From the NCBI RefSeq assembly GCF_001423585.1, contig NZ_LMOP01000008.1, positions 1,687,118-1,751,117 on the forward strand: 64,000 nucleotides of DNA. Reading direction: 5' to 3'. The position numbers and the translations under genes are program-made. The first letter of the stretch is position 1. Every line of letters starts with the position of its first letter. Source of the stretch: Xanthomonas sp. Leaf148. GTDB taxonomy: Bacteria > Pseudomonadota > Gammaproteobacteria > Xanthomonadales > Xanthomonadaceae. The notes below the pieces were generated by a model. The model saw only the letters and a list, made by a program, of their open reading frames with translations, was not told the origin of the DNA and did no database searches. Positions 19,866-29,400 of this stretch are shown here, in pieces.

Positions 19866-20731
19866 CAGCGGGGCAGGCCGGGCCTGGAAACCGCGCGTCC
19901 GCGATCCCGGACACGGGATCCGAAACCCGAACCACTGCACCGACGAGCCAAGACACGCAGGTTGTCGCTCCCACCAGCACTGCGACCAGCGCGTCAGTTC
20001 CCGGCCCCCAGCCGGCCGCACCGGCTCCTGGCCCTTCCGATTCCCCATTTCCGATTCCCGATTCCCGGCTCCACCTCTACTACGGCGGCACCTTCGACCC
20101 GATCCACCTGGGTCACCTGGCCATCGCCTGCGCGGCGCGCGACGAACTGGGTGCGCTCGTGCATCTGGTGCCGGCCGCCGATCCGCCGCATCGCGCCGCA
20201 CCCGGTGCCACGGCCGCGCAGCGCGCGCAGATGCTGGAACTTGCGCTTGCCGGCCAGCCCGGGCTGCAGCTGGACAGCCGCGAGCTGCAGCGCGCCAGCC
20301 AACAGCTGGCGCCGTCCTACACCGTGGAGACCTTGCGCGAGCTGCGCGAGGCACTCGGGCCGACCACGCCCATTGCCTGGCTATTGGGTGCCGATGCTTT
20401 CGTTGGACTGCACCGCTGGCACCAGTGGGAGGCCCTGTTTGAGCTGGCGCACTTCGTCATTGCCGCGCGGCCGGGCACATCCCTGGACCTGAGCGATGCG
20501 CCGCACCTGGCCGCTGCGGTGCAGGGGCGCTGGGCCGCCAGCACCGATGCACTGCTCGCCGCGCCGGCCGGCCGGTTGTGGCAATTGCACCAGCCGTTGC
20601 GCGGCGAATCGGCCAGCGCGGTGCGCGCGCAGATCGCTGCCGGCGGCGCCTGGCAGGCGCTGGTGCCGGCTGCGGTGGCTGGCTTTATCGCCCGGGAAGG
20701 CCTGTACGGCTGCCCCCGCGCGCCTAGCTGA
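19862..20731 (+). CDS. nadD: Nicotinate-nucleotide adenylyltransferase with N-terminal extension
   Basis: Adenylates nicotinate mononucleotide to deamido-NAD in NAD synthesis. The catalytic domain starts near residue 70 with LYYGGTFDPIHLGHLAIA, holding the (H/T)xGH nucleotidyltransferase motif, and ends with the ESASAVRAQIAAG segment corresponding to the ISxTxxR motif. The product is 289 residues, whereas family members are usually 200-225. The extra 68 residues are Pro/Ala/Ser/Thr-rich, and their last part (SPFPIPDSRL) is encoded by the GATTCCC genomic repeat. No ATG, GTG or TTG occurs in frame between the GTG at 19862, overlapping the holA stop, and the catalytic motif, so the extension appears to be translated. 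Confidence 0.93.
   Translation: MTAGQAGPGNRASAIPDTGSETRTTAPTSQDTQVVAPTSTATSASVPGPQPAAPAPGPSDSPFPIPDSRLHLYYGGTFDPIHLGHLAIACAARDELGALVHLVPAADPPHRAAPGATAAQRAQMLELALAGQPGLQLDSRELQRASQQLAPSYTVETLRELREALGPTTPIAWLLGADAFVGLHRWHQWEALFELAHFVIAARPGTSLDLSDAPHLAAAVQGRWAASTDALLAAPAGRLWQLHQPLRGESASAVRAQIAAGGAWQALVPAAVAGFIAREGLYGCPRAPS
20038..20066. repeat. GATTCCC-type repeat inside nadD
   Basis: Four imperfect CGATTCC/CGATTCCC units lie in frame in the nadD N-terminal extension. They match the intergenic repeat found elsewhere in the window. Confidence 0.8.
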
Positions 20732-20788
20732 ACACGCATCCGCCCGGACCGGCCTATAATTCACGCTAATTCCATCGAGTTGCCCGCT

Positions 20789-21199
20789 TTGACCAGTCAA
20801 GCCCAAGTCATCAAGACCTCCATCCCGAATCCGCCGCCGTCCGTGCCGGCCCTGCTGGCCACCGTGCGCGAGGCCGTGGAGGAGCTGAAAGCCAAGGACG
20901 TGGTCGAGATCGACGTGCGCGGCAAGTCCAGCGTCTGCGATTACATGGTGGTTGCCTCGGGCACCTCGACCCGCCATGTCAAATCGATCGCCGAAGAAGT
21001 GGTCAAGTTCGCCAAGCGCCTGGACGTGATGCCGTTGGGTGTGGAAGGCGAGCGCGAAGCCGAGTGGGTGCTGGTCGACCTGGGCGATGTCGTGGTGCAC
21101 GTGATGCTGCCGCGCGTCCGCGAGTTCTACGCGCTGGAGCGTTTGTGGACCGTGGGCGACCAGCGTCCGGACGATGTGGTTGCCGATTCCGAGGAGTAA
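20789..21199 (+). CDS. rsfS: Ribosome silencing factor RsfS
   Basis: Binds ribosomal protein L14 and blocks 30S-50S joining in nutrient limitation. The 136-residue product shows the RsfS core: VEIDVRGKSSVCDYMVVASGTSTRHVKSIAEEV and EWVLVDLGDVVVHVMLPRVREFYALERLW. No ATG is available; TTG codons at 20780 and 20789 are both possible, and I prefer 20789 (MTSQAQVI). It follows nadD by 57 bases in the conserved nadD-rsfS order. The usual next gene, rlmH, is 3.2 kb away here. Confidence 0.93.
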   Translation: MTSQAQVIKTSIPNPPPSVPALLATVREAVEELKAKDVVEIDVRGKSSVCDYMVVASGTSTRHVKSIAEEVVKFAKRLDVMPLGVEGEREAEWVLVDLGDVVVHVMLPRVREFYALERLWTVGDQRPDDVVADSEE

Positions 21200-21210
21200 C
21201 TGCCCCCGGC

Positions 21211-22326
21211 ATGGCGAGAAAACTGCAAGCCACCCCGGATACCGCTGCTTCGCACGCGCTGCAGCGGTTGCAGAGTGGCGCTGCGCAGGCGTCCGGTGTG
21301 GCAGCGTCGCCGGCCCGCAAACGCTTTGACCGGCTGTTGCGTGACCTGGAACTGCATCGCGCCCAATTGCAGGCCTGGCAAGTGGCGCTTGCGCAATGGC
21401 GCGAGCGCTACAACAGCGAGCTGCAGCCCTTGCTCGACCGTCGACGCGATGCCGATATCGCCCTGGTCGAGGAACTCGATCGCGCGCACGCTTCCTACAA
21501 GCTGGGAAAGGCCGATCGCGAATTTTTGTCGGATCTGCTGTGCAACATCGCCGGTCCGCTGATCGAAGCCGGCCACGAAGCGCTGCGGCCGATCTACGAT
21601 CGCCACAGTGTCGTCGGCTATGACCAGGACGTCTCCGAATCCGATGCGCTGATGAAGCAGATTCTCGGCCAGGCCTACGGACTGGATGCCGACGAACTGG
21701 ATGCGATCGACTCGCCAGAAGAACTCTTCGAGCGCGTGAGCGAGCGCCTGGAGCAAGAGCACGCCCAGCAGCAGCAACGCCAGACGCAGCGCCGCAAACG
21801 CGCCGAGCGGAAGGCCACTGCCGCCACTGCCGAACCCCCGCCGTTGCGCGAGCTGTATCGCAAGCTGGCCGGCAACCTGCATCCGGACCGCGCCAAGAAC
21901 GACGATGACCATGCCTCGCGCACCATCCTGATGCAGCGGCTCAATGCCGCCTACAAGGCTGGCGATCTGCTGGGTTTGCTCGAACTGCAGGCCGAGATCG
22001 GCCTGATGGACGCGCAAGGCGTGGACGCGATGAACCCGGCGCGGTTGCAGGAGTACAACCGCGAACTGGATCGCCAGTGCAAGGACCTGCAGCAGCAGGT
22101 GCAGCAGCAAGCGGGCGACTTCTGCGCCGAGTATGGATTGGACCTGCCGTCGCGCCCGAAGCCGGAGCGGCTGGGCAGATTGATGGCGCAACTCAAGCGT
22201 GAGGTCGAAGACGAGTTGATGGAGGCACGCCAGGGCCTGCGCGAACTGGGCGATCCGCAATTGTTCAAGCGCTGGTTGAAGATGCAGCGCGTCCTGTCGA
22301 GCGTGCCCGAAGCGCCCTGGTTCTGA
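21211..22326 (+). CDS. J-domain-like protein
   Basis: The 371-residue cytoplasmic protein has long Gln/Arg/Glu-rich helical stretches (about residues 170-210 and 280-300) and a C-terminal half containing LYRKLAGNLHPDRAKND, with the HPD tripeptide of J-domains at residues 224-226. J-domains recruit and stimulate Hsp70. The helices around HPD fit a divergent or circularised J-domain of the kind annotated as J domain-containing protein in xanthomonads. The client and Hsp70 partner are unknown. The ATG at 21211 is 11 bases after the rsfS stop, so it probably belongs to the same transcript. Confidence 0.75.
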   Translation: MARKLQATPDTAASHALQRLQSGAAQASGVAASPARKRFDRLLRDLELHRAQLQAWQVALAQWRERYNSELQPLLDRRRDADIALVEELDRAHASYKLGKADREFLSDLLCNIAGPLIEAGHEALRPIYDRHSVVGYDQDVSESDALMKQILGQAYGLDADELDAIDSPEELFERVSERLEQEHAQQQQRQTQRRKRAERKATAATAEPPPLRELYRKLAGNLHPDRAKNDDDHASRTILMQRLNAAYKAGDLLGLLELQAEIGLMDAQGVDAMNPARLQEYNRELDRQCKDLQQQVQQQAGDFCAEYGLDLPSRPKPERLGRLMAQLKREVEDELMEARQGLRELGDPQLFKRWLKMQRVLSSVPEAPWF

Positions 22327-22786
22327 CCACGCGCGGCAACGACGCGAGCGGCTGCGCTGCGCGACCGAACGCGCGTGTATGTGCGCGGTTCCCAGCAGCC
22401 GGTGGTGCCAACCGGTGATGCCAACCGGGCGCCGGTAGCGAGGCTTTAGAGTGGCCAGCACAGCGACTGCGCATCCGTCAGGCGGGCGTGGCCGGTGCTT
22501 GGTGCGGCATACACCACGCGTACACGCCGGTTCTGAGCGCGCTGTCCACACCCGCCTGACGACTGCTCGCTACGTGTTGTTAGCCGCTCTTGGCTGCAGC
22601 GACCGACCACACTGACCGTGCGACCAGCCTGCCGCCACGCGCGACATTCGGAGGTGGCGCATCGACTGTGCGCCTGCATGCGCTACGTTTTCGCTGTTGG
22701 CCTGCGGGTCTTTCGGCACGCTTGACACCTGCCGGATGAGCGGTGATACGCCCTCCGGCAGGTGTCGCGTCGTGCAGAGAACAGGC
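22327..22786. other. Gene-free gap with phoX-side stem-loop
   Basis: No gene is recognised between the J-domain-like gene and the convergent PhoX-family gene. Near the right end, GACACCTGCCGG (22724-22735) and CCGGCAGGTGTC (22755-22766) form a perfect 12-bp stem with a 19-base loop. Confidence 0.6.
22724..22766 (-). terminator. Stem-loop downstream of phoX-like gene
   Basis: A perfect 12-bp inverted repeat lies 20 bases beyond the PhoX-family stop on its own strand. The long loop and weak T-run make it a moderate terminator candidate. Confidence 0.55.
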
Positions 22787-24322
22787 TTACAACGGCCCGC
22801 GTTCCCATGGCCCGGTGATGGCCAAGGTAATCCCCGGTGTCTGGATGTTGACGAACAAGGTGCGTGCCAACGGGTCCCAACAGGCGCCGCAGAACTCGGT
22901 GTCGCGGTAATCGCCTTCAGCAATGGTCTTGCCGGCATCGGCGATCTGCTGCGAGGTGAGCTGCACGTTGTTCTTGGCCAGGTAGAACGATTCGCCGTTG
23001 CGGGTCAGGCCCAGCAAGCGCGCGCCGGGGCCGTATTCGTCCGGGCTTTCGCCGCCGTCTTCGCACAGCACCACGCCGCCGCGCGCACTGACGGTGACGT
23101 TGTCCGGGTTATGCGCCGCCAGCTGATTGCCGCTGACGAACAGCGCGCTCAGGCGCTGGGTGAACAGGTCCAGCACCCACACCGCGCCATTGCCGTAACC
23201 GCGCCGGCCCTGCGCATCCACACCGGTGCTGGTGTCGACGATGAACATCTTGCCGTAGCTGTACCAGATGCCTTCGCCGCGGCTCATGCGCAGCGCGCCA
23301 TCGGCCCAGGCTTGCGCGAACGGCCCGCTCAGGGTGTCGTTGGCGCCGATGTCGGCAAAGCCCGCCGGTGCGGCGATGCTGTCCAGATCGGGCTCGCTGA
23401 TATCCACCCATTCCAGCTGGAACTGCTGGCCGATGCTGGCCACGGTGAGGTCGGCATTGCGACGTCCGCGCACGCGCGCGGCCTGCAGCCGGCCGCCGTT
23501 TTCCAGCGAGCCATTGCGTCCGCGGCGGTCGTTGGGAATGAAGCGGTACAGGCCGGCCTTGTTGCGGTCGTCCTCGGTGAGATAGACGGTGCCGGTGCGC
23601 GGGTCGATCGCCACCGCCTCATGGCTGAAACGGCCCAGCCCCACCAACGGACGGCCGGTGGTGCGATGGCTGTCCGGGTCTACTTCGAATACATAGCCGT
23701 GCTTGCGGCCGGTGCTGGAGACCGCGTTGGTCTTGATCTCTTCGCAGCTCAGCCAGGTGCCCCACGGGGTCGGCCCGCCGGCGCAGTTGACCAGCGTGCC
23801 GCCCAGGCTCGGCTCCAGGCTGCCCCAGCCGCGGCGGCCGTAGCTCAGCGTGGTGGTGCCGCCGCCGGCCTGTTGGGTGCCGCTGACGATGCCGGTGTCG
23901 TACATGGCCGGTGCGCGGAACGGGCTGCCGGCGCCGCGTTCGTGGTTGCGGATCAACACGTATTCCAGGCCGCGCAGCGGGTCGCTGCCCGGGCGCCAAT
24001 CCGGCCGGCGCAGGCCGACCACGGCCATGCCGTCGTGGCGGTCGGGGCAGGGCTGGCCATCGTCCATGCGGTCGCCGCTCCAACCGAACGAGCGGTAGCT
24101 GAAACCGCGCGGCAGCTGCAGCAGCGGCAGGCCGGTGCTCTGGTCGGCGACCGGGGCGAGCGGGCCGTAACGGCTAGGGACCGGTGCGAGCCGCACCGAC
24201 GGTGACGTGGCGGCCTGTGCCTGGCGCGATTGCAATGCGCCCAAGCTGCCAAGGGCACCGGCGGCCATGACGGCGGCGCTGCCCTTGAGAACCTGGCGGC
24301 GGGCGGGATCGAAAATCGGCAT
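22787..24322 (-). CDS. PhoX family phosphatase, Tat-exported
   Basis: Predicted periplasmic phosphatase of the PhoX/DUF839 family, which use calcium and iron cofactors. The 511-residue product begins with a twin-arginine signal (PARRQVLKGSAAVMAAGALGSL...AQA), so it is probably exported folded. The DUF839 features are SFGWSGDRMDDGQPCPDRHDG, YVLIRNHERG near residue 120, GGTLVNCAGGPTPWGTWLSCEE and FVIVDTSTG-like blades of a beta-propeller. Its substrate range here is unknown. The gene is opposed to its neighbours and sits between rsfS and rlmH, which are usually adjacent. Confidence 0.88.
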   Translation of the reverse strand: MPIFDPARRQVLKGSAAVMAAGALGSLGALQSRQAQAATSPSVRLAPVPSRYGPLAPVADQSTGLPLLQLPRGFSYRSFGWSGDRMDDGQPCPDRHDGMAVVGLRRPDWRPGSDPLRGLEYVLIRNHERGAGSPFRAPAMYDTGIVSGTQQAGGGTTTLSYGRRGWGSLEPSLGGTLVNCAGGPTPWGTWLSCEEIKTNAVSSTGRKHGYVFEVDPDSHRTTGRPLVGLGRFSHEAVAIDPRTGTVYLTEDDRNKAGLYRFIPNDRRGRNGSLENGGRLQAARVRGRRNADLTVASIGQQFQLEWVDISEPDLDSIAAPAGFADIGANDTLSGPFAQAWADGALRMSRGEGIWYSYGKMFIVDTSTGVDAQGRRGYGNGAVWVLDLFTQRLSALFVSGNQLAAHNPDNVTVSARGGVVLCEDGGESPDEYGPGARLLGLTRNGESFYLAKNNVQLTSQQIADAGKTIAEGDYRDTEFCGACWDPLARTLFVNIQTPGITLAITGPWERGPL

Positions 24323-24443
24323 CGAACGACTCCTGCGTGGCTGGGTGGTCGGGCGACACTAATTGCCGGCTGTAACCACGCCATGACACGCAACGACAAA
24401 TCGCCACGGAGTGCCCAGGCTGTGACGCGGATATCATGTACGG

Positions 24444-24914
24444 ATGAAATGCCGACTCATCGCCACCGGCGAACGCGCACCGGCCTGGGTGGCGCAAGGT
24501 TTTGCCGAATATCAAAAACGTCTGTCGCACTGGATGCCGCTGGAGCTGGTCGAGATCGAACCCGGTCTGCGTGGCAAGGGACGCGATGGGCAACGCGCCA
24601 TCGACGACGAAGGCCGTCGCGTCATCGCCGCGCTGCCCAAGAACGCGCATGTCGTGGCGCTGGATGTGCCCGGTCGTCCGCTGAGTTCCGAGCAACTCGC
24701 CCAGCGCATGGAACACTGGCGCGGACAGGGGCGCGACCTGGCCTTCCTGATCGGCGGGCCGGAAGGCCACGCGGCCGAGGTGCTGAAAAATGCCAACGAA
24801 AGCTGGTCGATCGGCCCGCTCACCTTGCCGCACATGCTGGTGCGCCTGATCGTGGCCGAGCAGCTGTACCGCGCTGCGGCGATGCTGGCCAATCATCCGT
24901 ATCACCGGGCGTAA
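24444..24914 (+). CDS. rlmH: 23S rRNA pseudouridine-1915 N3-methyltransferase RlmH
   Basis: SPOUT-class enzyme that methylates pseudouridine 1915 in helix 69 of 23S rRNA using S-adenosylmethionine. The 156-residue product has the normal length. The SAM-binding knot is visible as FLIGGPEGHAAEVL near residues 100-113 and in the C-terminal WSIGPLTLPHMLVRLIVAEQLYRA. It is divergent from the PhoX-like gene. Its 3' end is partly duplicated just downstream. Confidence 0.97.
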   Translation: MKCRLIATGERAPAWVAQGFAEYQKRLSHWMPLELVEIEPGLRGKGRDGQRAIDDEGRRVIAALPKNAHVVALDVPGRPLSSEQLAQRMEHWRGQGRDLAFLIGGPEGHAAEVLKNANESWSIGPLTLPHMLVRLIVAEQLYRAAAMLANHPYHRA

Positions 24915-24977
24915 TGGCGTCATGCCGAGCGCGGTGCAGCTGGCGTCATCGGAGCGGCTGATCACCCAAACCCGCGA

Positions 24978-25080
24978 GATCGGCCCGCTCACGCTGCTGC
25001 ACATGCAGGTGCATTTGAGTGTGGCCGAGCAGTTGCATCGCGCTGCGGCGATGCTGGCCAATCACTCGATTCAGCGCGTT
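24978..25080 (+). pseudogene. Duplicated fragment of the rlmH 3' end
   Basis: About 103 bases closely match 24809-24911 in rlmH, offset by 169 bases. The translated copy reads EIGPLTLLHMQVHLSVAEQLHRAAAMLANH against SIGPLTLPHMLVRLIVAEQLYRAAAMLANH, with frame maintained but several substitutions. It lies in an open frame 24922-25371 whose remaining sequence resembles nothing. I regard it as a decayed partial duplication. The rest of the gap to 25470 has no gene. Confidence 0.8.
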
Positions 25081-25470
25081 GGACGGCATCTGAGTCAGCA
25101 CGCAACGGCTTGCTCGATAGCGCGACTGCGCAACGCCTGCTCAGCTTCCAGACGAATGCGGTCCGAAGCGATGGCCGAGGTGTGTCGCGCGTTGTTGCCG
25201 GTTTTGATCGCGTCGGCGGGAGCCGTCGTGCCGCTCGCTCGCTTCCTTCTGTTGGCCGCCCCCAGCCCATTGATGCGGCGGGTCGTCACTGGCGCTCCCA
25301 GTGGTCATGCGGCAGGCGACGGACACTGCAGCGTGGCCGCTACGCTTGCTGCCTGGCGCGTGCGTTCGTAGCGGGATAGTTGCCGCCAGCGGGTGCATGG
25401 AGGTTCGCAGTGGTGCGGCGGCCGCAGTTGCGGGCCGCCGCGTCGGTCCACGCTTCAATTCAACGAAGCT

Positions 25471-26145
25471 TCAATTCAACGAAAAGCTCACCGGCACCAA
25501 CCCGTAGGCCTGCACGGCCTGGCCGTTTTGCATCGCCGGCTGGAAGCGCCAGCTGCGCAGCACCTGGCTACGCGCGGCCAGATCGAGCGCGCGATGACCG
25601 CTGCTGGTTTGCACACTCACTTCGGCCGGGCGTCCATTGGTCCCCACCAGCACGCGCAGCAGCACTGTGCCTTGCTGCCCCGCACGCAATGCAGCCACCG
25701 GGTAACTCGGTGCGGGCGAACTCAGATACTGCAACTGCCCCGCCTCGATCGGCCCGCTCGGTGCAGCGATGGTGGGCGCGCTGTCCATCGCGGTGCCGGT
25801 CGCCGGGAGGGTAACTGACGCGGTGTCGACCACGGATGTCTGGTCGATGAGAGGAGTCGGCACCTGCACCGGGACCGGCACGGTCTTGGGTGGTGTATGC
25901 GTCTTCGGGGTGAAATTCACAGTGACCGGGATTACCAGCGGCGGTGGTGGGGCGGTCGGTATCGTGATCGGCATGACCCAACGCGGCTCGGGGGGCGCTT
26001 GCGGAACCGCCCGATAGGACAGCGGGATCAGCAACAAGCCACCGGCCAGCAGATGCAGCGCCACGGCGGTGCTCATCGCCAGAACGCGCGAGGTGTCGAT
26101 GCCAAGGGGACGGGAAGAAACTTGCGATTGCGTGCGAACCATCAT
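25471..26145 (-). CDS. tonB: Energy transducer TonB
   Basis: Couples the inner-membrane proton gradient to outer-membrane TonB-dependent receptors. The 224-residue product has an N-terminal anchor helix (about residues 20-45, VLAMSTAVALHLLAGGLLLIPL), a Pro/Thr-rich periplasmic spacer and a C-terminal TonB domain with PSYPVAALRAGQQGTVLLRVLV and ALDLAARSQVLRSWRFQPA. It lies about 310 bases downstream of the receptor gene on the same strand. A 16-base direct duplication (CTTCAATTCAACGAA) spans its stop codon. ATG at 26145 or 26142 could start it. Confidence 0.9.
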   Translation of the reverse strand: MMVRTQSQVSSRPLGIDTSRVLAMSTAVALHLLAGGLLLIPLSYRAVPQAPPEPRWVMPITIPTAPPPPLVIPVTVNFTPKTHTPPKTVPVPVQVPTPLIDQTSVVDTASVTLPATGTAMDSAPTIAAPSGPIEAGQLQYLSSPAPSYPVAALRAGQQGTVLLRVLVGTNGRPAEVSVQTSSGHRALDLAARSQVLRSWRFQPAMQNGQAVQAYGLVPVSFSLN

Positions 26146-26371
26146 CCACCTCCAAAACGGAACTGCGGAAAGGACCTGCGCGGCCCGGACGCACTACACC
26201 ATCCGGTAGCGTAGGTTTACCGCAGCGCGTGCGGCTGCACAAGTACGACGCGTAGCTGCGACGGGTTTGCTACATCGCCGACGATGGCGGATCGATATCG
26301 CCACGACGGTGATGTCGATAGCCAGCTGAGTTTCTTTGCGGTGACAACGCGGATCAGCGTTCGCGCATGCA

Positions 26372-26429
26372 AACGCCCAGCCGAAGCTGGGCGTTGTGGT
26401 AGAAAAGCCCAGCCCGTTGCCAGGCTGGG
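26372..26429 (-). terminator. Two tandem terminator hairpins after the receptor gene
   Basis: On the receptor strand the first hairpin pairs CCCAGCC with GGCTGGG (26408-26429) and is followed by TTTTCT. The second pairs AACGCCCAGC with GCTGGGCGTT around a UUCG-type loop (26372-26395). Together they separate the receptor from tonB. The remaining gap 26146-26371 holds the tonB promoter region and no gene. Confidence 0.8.
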
Positions 26430-26454
26430 GAAACGACGCTGACGGGAGAGTGCG

Positions 26455-29400
26455 TCAGTAGTCGTACGCCACCGAGAACATCGCGTAGCGTGGCTGGGTG
26501 AAGAACGCGCCCATACCGTAGGTGTTGGATAGCGTGAACGCGCTGTCTTCCCAGGTGGAATCGACCTGCAGCGGTTTACGCTCGTTGAAGATGTTGAAGG
26601 CCTGCAGCGTCATGGAGAGCTTGTTGTCGGCGAACGCGGGGCGATAGGTCAGGCCCAGGTCGACGATCTTTGTCCAGGGCAGGCGACCTGCGTCGCCCGG
26701 GCGCGAGGGTTGGCCGTTGCAGGTGTGGTACGCGGAGCCATAACCCACCGGATCGCCGGCATCGGAATCCTCGCTGATGCCGTTGATGCTCACGTAGCCA
26801 AGACAGGATTTCGGCGTACCGGACAGCACGCGGATGTTGCCCGCAATCAGCCATTCGGGCGCGATCTGGTAGGAACCGTAAATCTTGATCTGATGGCGGC
26901 GATCATTGGCCAGGTAGCCGCCCGAGTACCACATCAGCGCAGCGGCATCCCAGTCCTGGGTCTTGGAGACATCGGTCTGGCCGATATCGGATTTGATCTG
27001 CCCTTCGGTATTGCCGAAATTGCGCGACCAGGTGTAATCGATGCGGCCTTCCCACTTGCCGTCGAACGGATGTTGCAGGAACAGGTCCACCGCCAGATAG
27101 GTGCGCTTGGCCTTCTTGTCGAAGCCCCAGTCCGACGGCGACATCGATACCGACGTGCGGCCGGAGCCATCCAGGTTGGCCAGGCTGAAGGAGTTGGTTT
27201 CGCCGGGATTGAAGATGATGCAGCCGGGCACGTTGACGGTGCTGGGATCCACGCCGATCGCGGTCAACTTGGTGCGCATCCGATCCGCATCGCAGACGTC
27301 GTCGATGGTGGCGCCGAGCGAGCGGTAAGTGGCCTTGGCACCAGTCACCCAGTTCTCGCCAAGCGTCTTGTCGAAGCCAAGCATGAACTCGTCCTGGTAC
27401 ATCGACTTCAGATCGGTGGCGGCGATGCCGGCGGCATCCGGTGCCTGGCCGCATTCCAGATTGGAGGAGACGACATTGCCCGAACAGGAGAATCCGGCGG
27501 ATGGATCGACCGCGACCGGCGTCAGCCCGGTCGGGCTGCCCTGCGCATCGATGCCGGTGTAGGTGAAGTACTCGCGCGTAAACGTGGACGGCGATGCGCC
27601 ACGGATGGCCACGCTGTTAGGCAGCGCCAGGTAGTAGCGACCGGCGTTGCCGTAGACCTTGAGCGAGGAGTCGCCGAACACGTCCCAACTCAGCCCCAAG
27701 CGCGGCGCCCACTGATCGCCACTGGTCACGTAGGGCACACCCGCGTCGTTGAAGTTGGTGAACTTGTCGTTGCGGATACCCAGCGTCAGCAGCAGCTTGT
27801 CGTTGACCTGCCATTTGTCTTCGAGGAAGTAGGCTTTTTGCTCGACGGACATACTGGTCGCGGTATTGAACACGGAGCGATAGGCGTAGTAGCCATTGCC
27901 ACCGGCCGGACCCACGCCCAGCGCAGCGCTGATGGGCGAGGCGGGGCGCGAAGAGCGTCCATAGATCCAGCGGAAGCCCGGGCCGGTGGTGATGACACCT
28001 TCGTTGTTGGCATTGAAATACATGTTGTCCACACCTGCAGTGAGGGTGTGGCTGCCCAACACATATTCCAGGTCGATGCGCAGACCGCGCGTCTTGTTTT
28101 CGCCATCGCGCGCCTGGCTGGAGGTCTGGTTGTTGCGGATCTCGCTGCCACCGGTGATGGCCGGATCCTGCAGATTGGTGTTGGTCAGCAGCGGTGCGGT
28201 GCTGGGGTTGTTGCGGAAATCGGTCTGACGGCTCTTGCCGTAGGTGGCGCTCAAGGTGAGATCGTCGGTGATGTAGCTGGTGTACTTGCCGATGTAATAG
28301 CGGTCGTTGACCTTGACCGTATCGGCGAATGCGCCGTTGGCGTCGCCGTTGAGGCCCTGGTATCCGTTGAAATCGCTGTAAGCACCGCCATCGCGCGAAT
28401 TATTCTTGACGCCGGTCAGTTCGAGGATGTTGCTGTCGTTGATGTTCCAGTCGATCTTTGCGTAGACCTTCGGCTCATCGGTGCGGTAGTTGTTGCGGCC
28501 GATCACCGGGTCGTCCCTGCGTGCGGTGGAAACGCCTTCGGTGCGTTCCTGCTCTGCGGCGACAAAGACGAACAGGCGGTCTTCGATCAGCGGGCCGCCG
28601 CCATAAACGCTATAGACCGTATTCCAAAAGGTGTCGTCCTTTCGGCTACGGTAAAGAGTGCCGGGCAGGCTGTCGTCGCTGTATTCATAGCCGGCAGGTG
28701 GGGCTGCATTCGGGAAGAAGACATTTTTGTTGTCGCTGGACAGCGACTTCGGACGCCACAGCACTTGCGCGCCGAAATGCCATTCGTTGGTGCCGCGCTT
28801 GCCGAGCTGGCTGAGTACGCCGCCTGCGGAGCGGCCGTAACGCGCGCTGTAACCGCCGGTATAGGTTTCCTGCTGGTCGATCGCGCCGAACGGCAAGGTG
28901 ACGCCGCCGATGTTGGAGAGCGGATTGGAGCTGAGGTAGCCGTTGAGGTAATAGGCATTTTCGGTGACGCCCGCACCGCCGAAGGAAATGGCATTGCCGA
29001 AATAACCGCTGCCTTGCACGGCTCCTGGTGACAAAAGCGCAATCGCCTCACCCGAGCGCGCCAGCGGCAAACGCTGCAGCTGCTCGGCGGTAATCACCGT
29101 GCGTGAGGCGGTGGCGGACACATCCACCGGTGAGATGTTTTTGCCGGTCACCGTGATGGTGCCCAGGTTGGTGGCCTCGGACGAGGTACTGCTGGCGAAC
29201 GACACATCGGTGCCCGCGCCGACGCGCAGGGCAATGTTCTTGCGTGTCTCGACGGCCTGTCCGTCGCGTTGCAAGGTGACCGTGTAGGTGCCGACGGGAA
29301 GATTGCCGATGGCGTATCGCCCGTTCGCGTCGACGGTCGCGGTCCGGGCAAAACCGGTATCGCTTTGTGCAGTGATGGTTGCACCAGCAGCAGCGGGCGC

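Noticed and set aside
24922..25371. Possible intact gene made from the rlmH fragment
   Set aside because: Only about 35 of 149 codons match RlmH; the remainder resembles nothing and the SAM-binding glycines are missing.
26710..29031. Open frame of 773 codons antisense to the TonB-dependent receptor
   Set aside because: It has no domain signals and repeats of Val/Gly/Ala typical of antisense frames; the receptor strand has clear domains.
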